A stretch of 11,063 nucleotides of DNA from an uncultured Spirochaetaceae bacterium. GTDB lineage: Bacteria; Spirochaetota; Spirochaetia; Treponematales; Treponemataceae. How positions within the stretch are numbered: position 1 is the first letter of the stretch; every line of letters starts with the position of its first letter. A program made the translations under genes and the position numbers. The stretch lies in assembly GCA_902796985.1 (NCBI GenBank), contig CADBRC010000008.1:1-11063 (forward strand), written 5' to 3'. Positions 6,908 to 11,063 of this stretch are shown here, piece after piece. Below the pieces are notes generated by a model. The model was not told the origin of the DNA. It made no database searches and was given only the letters and a program-made list of their open reading frames with translations.

Positions 6908-7888
6908 ATGTCCTTCAAGACCCCAGTTCTGTACATCGTGTTCAACCGCCTGGATACCGTCAGGCGGACTTTCCCCCGCATAGCCGCCTGCCAGCCCGAG
7001 GAGCTCTATGTCGCCGCCGACGGGCCCAGGGAGGGCCGGGAAGGGGAGGCGGAAGCCTGTGCCGCCGTCCGGGACTACATACTTTCCCACGTGGACTGGC
7101 CCTGCTCCGTCCACACCCTCTTCCGCGACGAAAACCTGGGCTGCAAGCGGGGAGTTTCCGGGGCCATCCGGTGGTTCTTTTCCAATGTGGAGGCGGGAAT
7201 CGTCCTTGAGGACGACATTCTGCCGGAGCCGTCTTTCTTCCCCTACTGCGAGAAGCTGCTCGGCCTGTACCGGGATGATCCCAGGGTCGGGGCTGTCTGT
7301 TCCTTCAACAGGGAGGGCGTGTCCTCCTTCCCGGACGACATCTTCCTCTGCACGACGATCGGGGTATGGGGCTGGGCTTCATGGGCGGACAAGGTAAAGG
7401 ACTATTCGGCGGACTGTTTTCTCCCGTATGATAAGAACAGCAGGAAGCGACAGACCGGCTACCTGAGCCGGAAAGCGGAGGAGGAGCTGTTTTCCAACGC
7501 GAAGCGGGCGGTGGAGGGCGAGCTGAACACCTGGGACTATCAGTTTTCGGAATATATGGCGGTCAGGGGGATGCATTCCCTCGTGCCCCGCAAAAACCTC
7601 GTGCAGAACCTGGGCTTCTCGTCCGATTCCACCCACACGAGCGGCCGCCCCGCATGGTATAAGGACGAGAGCTGGGACTGGGGCGGGGAAATCCGCATTC
7701 CGTCTGCCGTCAGGCTGAATAAGGGCTACTCCCGGCTCTGCGAGGCCGAGTACGTCCCCAAGATGACCTTCCGGAGGCGGATGAACAGGATCCATGATGC
7801 CCTTGTCGCAGGGGCGGACAGGATCGGCATCCTCGGGGGCATCCGCTGGATCCTGCACCATACGCTGAAGCGGGGAGGGGCACGGTGA
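6908..7888 (+). CDS. GT-A-like glycosyltransferase with WGWASW motif (HlpA-like sugar transferase family)
   Basis: This 326-residue protein belongs to a family found in O-antigen and capsule loci, often labelled nucleotide-diphospho-sugar transferase or HlpA-like. It begins with TPVLYIVFNR, the usual first strand and loop. An acidic EDD at 101-103 follows a hydrophobic strand, matching the metal/nucleotide-sugar-binding DxD position of GT-A folds. WGWASW is at 154-159, and NLGFSSDSTHT near 234-244 matches another conserved block. There is no membrane segment, so it should work at the cytoplasmic face of the membrane. The donor and acceptor sugars cannot be read from sequence. An in-frame TAA at 6899-6901 rules out any longer start, and no good ribosome-binding site lies close to the ATG (AAAGGG is 15 bases away). 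It is the first gene of the plus-strand operon and overlaps the next gene by four bases. Confidence 0.88.
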   Translation: MSFKTPVLYIVFNRLDTVRRTFPRIAACQPEELYVAADGPREGREGEAEACAAVRDYILSHVDWPCSVHTLFRDENLGCKRGVSGAIRWFFSNVEAGIVLEDDILPEPSFFPYCEKLLGLYRDDPRVGAVCSFNREGVSSFPDDIFLCTTIGVWGWASWADKVKDYSADCFLPYDKNSRKRQTGYLSRKAEEELFSNAKRAVEGELNTWDYQFSEYMAVRGMHSLVPRKNLVQNLGFSSDSTHTSGRPAWYKDESWDWGGEIRIPSAVRLNKGYSRLCEAEYVPKMTFRRRMNRIHDALVAGADRIGILGGIRWILHHTLKRGGAR

Positions 7889-9213
7889 AAGTTCTCCTCA
7901 TCAATTTCAAGGATTCCGGGGGCGGTGCTGCCATCGCCGCGATGAGGCTGGTGGAGGCACTGAACGGGGCCGGGGTCCAGGCCGTCCTCGCGGTGCCGGA
8001 GAAGACCAGCTCAAGCCCTTACGTGGTGGAGCTTCCCAAGAAGAGACGGGGCTTTTTCTGCAAGCTTGTCCGCTGGCTGGGTAACTATCTGGGGCATATC
8101 TTCTCGCAGATTGTCAACCCGATTGCAGGCCGCGTTCCTTTTCACCCCTTCCGCTTTACGACGACGAACGGCATCTTCCACACGACGAATTTCCGCTCCG
8201 AGGCGGACGTGGATGTTGACTGGATAAACAGCTCGGACTTCGATGTCGTAAACCTGCACTGGATAAACGACATCGTGTGCAACAGGGACATCGCCAGGAT
8301 AACCAAGCCCCTTGTCTGGACCATGCACGACAGCTGGCCCTGCTGCGGGGCGGAGCACCATCCCAACGTGATGGAAGGAGACACGCGCTGGCAGGAGGGC
8401 TACTACCGGCACAACAAGCCCGCGACTACGCACGGCGTGGATTTGTGCCGCAAGGTATGGAAGCAGAAGCGCAGGTATTTTGCCGGCAGGCGGATTACGT
8501 TTACCGCTCCGAGCAAGTGGGAGCATGACGTGCTTACGTCCAGCGCGCTCTTCGGCGGCTCGGACTGCTACCTTGTTCCCAACATAATCGACCACAAGGT
8601 CTTCTATCCCCGGGACAGGCAGGAGGTCAGGAAGCTCTTCGGCCTCCCGCTGGACAGGAAAATCATAGGCTTCGGCGCGGCGGGCAACATGGACGGCCCC
8701 GGTGCGATGAAGGGCTCAGGTCTCCTTTTTGAGGCGCTGAACAGGCTGGAGGATAAGGAAGGCTATTTCCTCCTTGTGTTTGGACCGGTCGGCCCCGCGT
8801 TCAAACAGGCGGTTTCCATTCCCTTCTTTTCGTCCGGCTACGTCGCAAGCCCGCAGATTCTCGCCTGCCTCTACTCCGCATGCGATGTGTTCGTGAATAC
8901 TTCGATTATCGAAAGCTTCTCCTATACCTGCCTGGAGGCGGCAAGCTGCGGGGTTCCTTCGGTCGCGTTCGACGTGGGGGGGACGGGCTGCATGATACGG
9001 CACAAGGAGACGGGCTACCTTGCCAGCCCCTACAAGGCGGAGGAAATCACTGACGGCATACGCTACTGCCTGGAGCACTCCGGAAAGCTTTCCGCTTCTG
9101 CCCTTGGCAGGGCAAGGGAGGCATTCGACAGGGACAAGACCGTGAGGAAATACATCGAAGTGTATGAGGCCGCCCTGCGAGGTGCGCAGGCAAGCGAAGG
9201 GAGGAGTGAATGA
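7885..9213 (+). CDS. GT4-family glycosyltransferase (WcaC-like)
   Basis: This 442-residue retaining glycosyltransferase has the two-Rossmann GT-B layout. The N-terminal domain begins MKVLLINFKDSGGGAA, where the Gly-rich loop at 11-14 is typical of nucleotide-sugar enzymes. It carries WTMHDSWP at 145-152, the block seen in WcaC-like colanic-acid transferases. The C-terminal donor-binding domain has VPNIID at 231-236 and ESFSYTCLE at 343-351, the E-x7-E signature of GT4 enzymes. It probably adds a hexose to a growing lipid-linked glycan at the cytoplasmic membrane face. The start is GTG at 7885, which shares GTGA with the stop of the previous gene and has a strong GGGGAGGGG site just upstream, implying coupled translation. 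Cysteine is rather frequent between residues 150 and 190. The sugar specificity is unknown. Confidence 0.9.
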   Translation: MKVLLINFKDSGGGAAIAAMRLVEALNGAGVQAVLAVPEKTSSSPYVVELPKKRRGFFCKLVRWLGNYLGHIFSQIVNPIAGRVPFHPFRFTTTNGIFHTTNFRSEADVDVDWINSSDFDVVNLHWINDIVCNRDIARITKPLVWTMHDSWPCCGAEHHPNVMEGDTRWQEGYYRHNKPATTHGVDLCRKVWKQKRRYFAGRRITFTAPSKWEHDVLTSSALFGGSDCYLVPNIIDHKVFYPRDRQEVRKLFGLPLDRKIIGFGAAGNMDGPGAMKGSGLLFEALNRLEDKEGYFLLVFGPVGPAFKQAVSIPFFSSGYVASPQILACLYSACDVFVNTSIIESFSYTCLEAASCGVPSVAFDVGGTGCMIRHKETGYLASPYKAEEITDGIRYCLEHSGKLSASALGRAREAFDRDKTVRKYIEVYEAALRGAQASEGRSE

Positions 9214-9983
9214 GCGGGCAGCCGGATATTTCCATAATCACGATAAACCGCAACGACCGGGAGGGCTTCAGGCGGACGCTTGAGAGCGTCATGAACGAGA
9301 AGGCCCTGGATCCGGAACAGCTCGAGTACATCGTCATAGACGGGGCTTCGACTGACGGCAGCGCGGAGCTGCTGGCTGAGCATGCCGCCCGTACGGATGC
9401 CCGCCATGCAATCTCTTTTTGGGTCAGTGAGGCGGACGGGGGAATATACGACGCGATGAACAAGGGCCTGTCCCATGCGACCGGGAAGCTCGTCGGCATA
9501 ATCAACTCCGGCGACAGCCTCCTGCCCTATGCCCTCGCGGGTCTGCCTGAGATTCATGCCGGGAACCCGGGGGCGGTGCTTTACGGGGCGTTCTCCGTGA
9601 TGAAAGACGGTGTCTTTGACTGGGTGCAGGGCTTCACCGCCACGGAGCTTACGAACAAGATGATTCCCCATAACGCGAGCTTTGTCCCCCTCAGCCTGTA
9701 CAAGAAGTATGGCTCCTACGACACGGGCTATAAGGTCTGCGCCGACTATGACCTCTTCCTCCGGATGTACAGGGACGGGGTTCCCTTCGTCTGGCTGGAC
9801 AGGATTGTCTGCGACTACGCGCTCGGCGGCCTGAGCGACCGGGCTGAGCAGCTCCGCCTGAGCGAGAGCGAGGCGATACAGAAAAAGTACGGCTTTTACG
9901 TGGAGCCAAGCCGCAGGCAGAAGTTCAGGCGGGCGGTGAAGAAGCTGCTCAAAAAGCCCTTCTTTTTTCTTTGCGGGGACTAG
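9210..9983 (+). CDS. GT2-family glycosyltransferase (WcaE/WfgS-like)
   Basis: This 257-residue inverting glycosyltransferase has a single GT-A domain. It shows the opening SIITINRN at 8-15, the nucleotide-binding IDGASTDGS at 43-51, SEADGGIYDAMNKG at 73-86 and NSGDS at 99-103. The last two blocks are characteristic of the WcaE/WfgS-like GT2 subgroup found in exopolysaccharide and O-antigen loci. NSGD takes the place of the usual DxD that binds the metal and sugar nucleotide. No membrane helices are present, and the basic C-terminus (KKLLKKPFFF) could dock on the membrane. The ATG at 9210 overlaps the TGA of the preceding gene (ATGA) and has a GGAGG site upstream. The gene ends with TAG followed at once by a second in-frame TAG. 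Donor and acceptor are unknown. Confidence 0.92.
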   Translation: MSGQPDISIITINRNDREGFRRTLESVMNEKALDPEQLEYIVIDGASTDGSAELLAEHAARTDARHAISFWVSEADGGIYDAMNKGLSHATGKLVGIINSGDSLLPYALAGLPEIHAGNPGAVLYGAFSVMKDGVFDWVQGFTATELTNKMIPHNASFVPLSLYKKYGSYDTGYKVCADYDLFLRMYRDGVPFVWLDRIVCDYALGGLSDRAEQLRLSESEAIQKKYGFYVEPSRRQKFRRAVKKLLKKPFFFLCGD

Positions 9984-9986
9984 TAG

Positions 9987-11063
9987 ATGAACGAAGGAAC
10001 CTGCAGGAAAGAGACGATCGTGTTCATCCTTCCTTTCCGCGACGAGGCCCCGGTCGGAGGCTACAAAATCGTCTACGGATATGCCGACCGCCTTGCCCGG
10101 GAGGGGCATGACGTCCACCTTGTCTACCCCCACATAAAGCCGGAGGATTTTGCCCGAGTCCGTAATCCCCTGCTCAGGCTCAAGATGCGCCTGGGCTTCC
10201 TGTACCGCTGCCGGATACGGAAGCAGCTGCGCCTCGGAAGCTGGTACGAGTTTACGGGGCATGTCAGCCGGGAGTATGTCTTTACCGCGGGGAAGAATCT
10301 GCCCCGCCGCTACCCGGGCTCAGCGAAGTTCGTCGCCACCGCCGTGGAGACCGCCTATTGGGTCTCTTCCATGAGAGGCGTTGAGGGGCGGGGATACTAC
10401 TTCATACAGGACTTCGAGAACTGGAAGCACGATGACGAGTACGTGCTCGCTTCCTTCCGTCTCCCTCTCAGGAAGGCGGTCATATCCGGCTGGCTCCGCG
10501 ACAAGGTCATGGATGCGGGGGAAGATGCCGTGGTCATCCCCAACGCAGTAGACCCGGACTATTTTATCCTGTCCGCTGATATCGAGGGCAGGAGCCGCTA
10601 TGAGGTCGCCCTGCTGTATCATACGGACGAGCGCAAGCGGACGGAGGACATCCTCGCCGCATTGGAAATCGTGAAGAAGTCCGTCCCCCAGCTCCATGCG
10701 GCGGCGTTCGGCGTGGAGCCGCGTCCCGAGGGGCTGCCTGACTGGTACGACTATTACCAGCGGCCTGACAGACAGACCCACAACCGGATATACAACGGGG
10801 CTGCCGTCTTTGTCGCCGCCTCCCGGGCGGAAGGCTGGGGGCTGACCGTCTGTGAGGCCATGCAGTGCGGATGCGCGGTTGCCTGCACGGATGCGGGCGG
10901 CTTCCGGGAGTTCTGCGAGGACGGCAGGACTGCCCTGATGTCGCCGCCCCTCGATGTGGCGGCCCTTGCCGGGAACATCCGGCGGCTCATCGAGGACGAC
11001 GGACTCCGCATCCGCCTTGCCGGAGCGGGGAAGGACAGGATAGGAAACTTTACATGGGAAAGC
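9987..11063 (+). CDS. GT4-family glycosyltransferase, 3' end outside window
   Basis: The frame stays open from ATG 9987 to the window end, giving 359 residues without a stop, so the C-terminus is missing. It is probably nearly complete, since related enzymes have about 370-400 residues. The N-terminal domain has GGYKIVYGYADRLAREGHDV at 24-43, the usual acceptor-side loop. YFIQDFENW (138-146) is a block common in rhamnosyltransferase-like GT4 members. VIPNAVDPDYF (183-193) opens the donor domain. EGWGLTVCE at 282-290 is the GT4 E-x7-E signature. It starts three bases after the stop of the previous gene, with GGGG (9975-9978) eight bases before the ATG as a weak ribosome-binding site. It probably extends the same glycan as its three neighbours. 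Rhamnose transfer is possible but unproven. Confidence 0.9.
   Translation, partial: MNEGTCRKETIVFILPFRDEAPVGGYKIVYGYADRLAREGHDVHLVYPHIKPEDFARVRNPLLRLKMRLGFLYRCRIRKQLRLGSWYEFTGHVSREYVFTAGKNLPRRYPGSAKFVATAVETAYWVSSMRGVEGRGYYFIQDFENWKHDDEYVLASFRLPLRKAVISGWLRDKVMDAGEDAVVIPNAVDPDYFILSADIEGRSRYEVALLYHTDERKRTEDILAALEIVKKSVPQLHAAAFGVEPRPEGLPDWYDYYQRPDRQTHNRIYNGAAVFVAASRAEGWGLTVCEAMQCGCAVACTDAGGFREFCEDGRTALMSPPLDVAALAGNIRRLIEDDGLRIRLAGAGKDRIGNFTWES

Noticed and set aside
9063..10262. Long open frame of 399 codons on the minus strand across the glycosyltransferase genes
   Set aside because: It lies opposite well-supported GT4 and GT2 genes and spans gene boundaries. It shows no recognisable motifs and looks like a by-product of high GC and codon bias.
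1..11063. tRNA, rRNA, CRISPR array, insertion sequence or attachment site
   Set aside because: No direct-repeat arrays, transposase-like frames, terminal inverted repeats or tRNA-like cloverleaf sequences were seen. Nearly all bases are in well-supported protein genes.
6908..11063. Recent horizontal transfer of the glycosyltransferase block
   Set aside because: Glycosyltransferase blocks are often AT-rich imports, but here base composition and codon style look like the def-fmt side, so the sequence gives no sign of recent transfer.

Overview
The window is a tightly packed bacterial segment of high GC content (about 60% by eye). It holds nine protein genes, two of them cut by the window edges, and no RNA genes, insertion sequences or CRISPR arrays that I can see. 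No stretch longer than 80 bases lacks a gene. The def-fmt-PASTA gene order at the left end, together with a Na/Pi cotransporter and a block of surface-glycan glycosyltransferases, suggests a spirochaete of the Treponema type, probably a GC-rich host-associated species. This assignment rests on remembered synteny and was not checked by a search.

Layout. (1) Positions 1-2393, plus strand: the 3' half of peptide deformylase (def), methionyl-tRNA formyltransferase (fmt), and a membrane-anchored protein with three PASTA repeats and no kinase domain. (2) Positions 2397-2429: a strong hairpin between convergent genes. (3) Positions 6827-2434, minus strand: a three-gene operon with a cytoplasmic heparinase II/III-type polysaccharide lyase, a protein with a discoidin (F5/8 type C)-like C-terminal domain, and a Na/Pi cotransporter with a PhoU-like tail. 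The last two genes are one base apart and look translationally coupled. (4) Positions 6828-6907: a compact intergenic region with divergent promoters. (5) Positions 6908-11063, plus strand: four consecutive glycosyltransferases (GT-A-like with a WGWASW motif, GT4, GT2, GT4). The first three overlap by 4 bases at each junction, and the fourth runs off the window. They look like the start of a surface-polysaccharide or glycan-assembly operon.

How the genes may work together. def and fmt are the two formyl-methionine enzymes of translation start and end. The glycosyltransferases would build an oligosaccharide at the inner face of the membrane. The divergent lyase operon shares its control region with them and lacks export signals, so it may act on intracellular glycan, either trimming or recycling product or degrading imported uronate-containing oligosaccharides. 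Why a Na/Pi carrier is locked into the lyase operon is the most open question here. I saw no clearly new system. The best candidates for follow-up are the divergent lyase/glycosyltransferase arrangement, the coupled Na/Pi carrier, and a collagen-like Gly-X-Y insert in the lyase.
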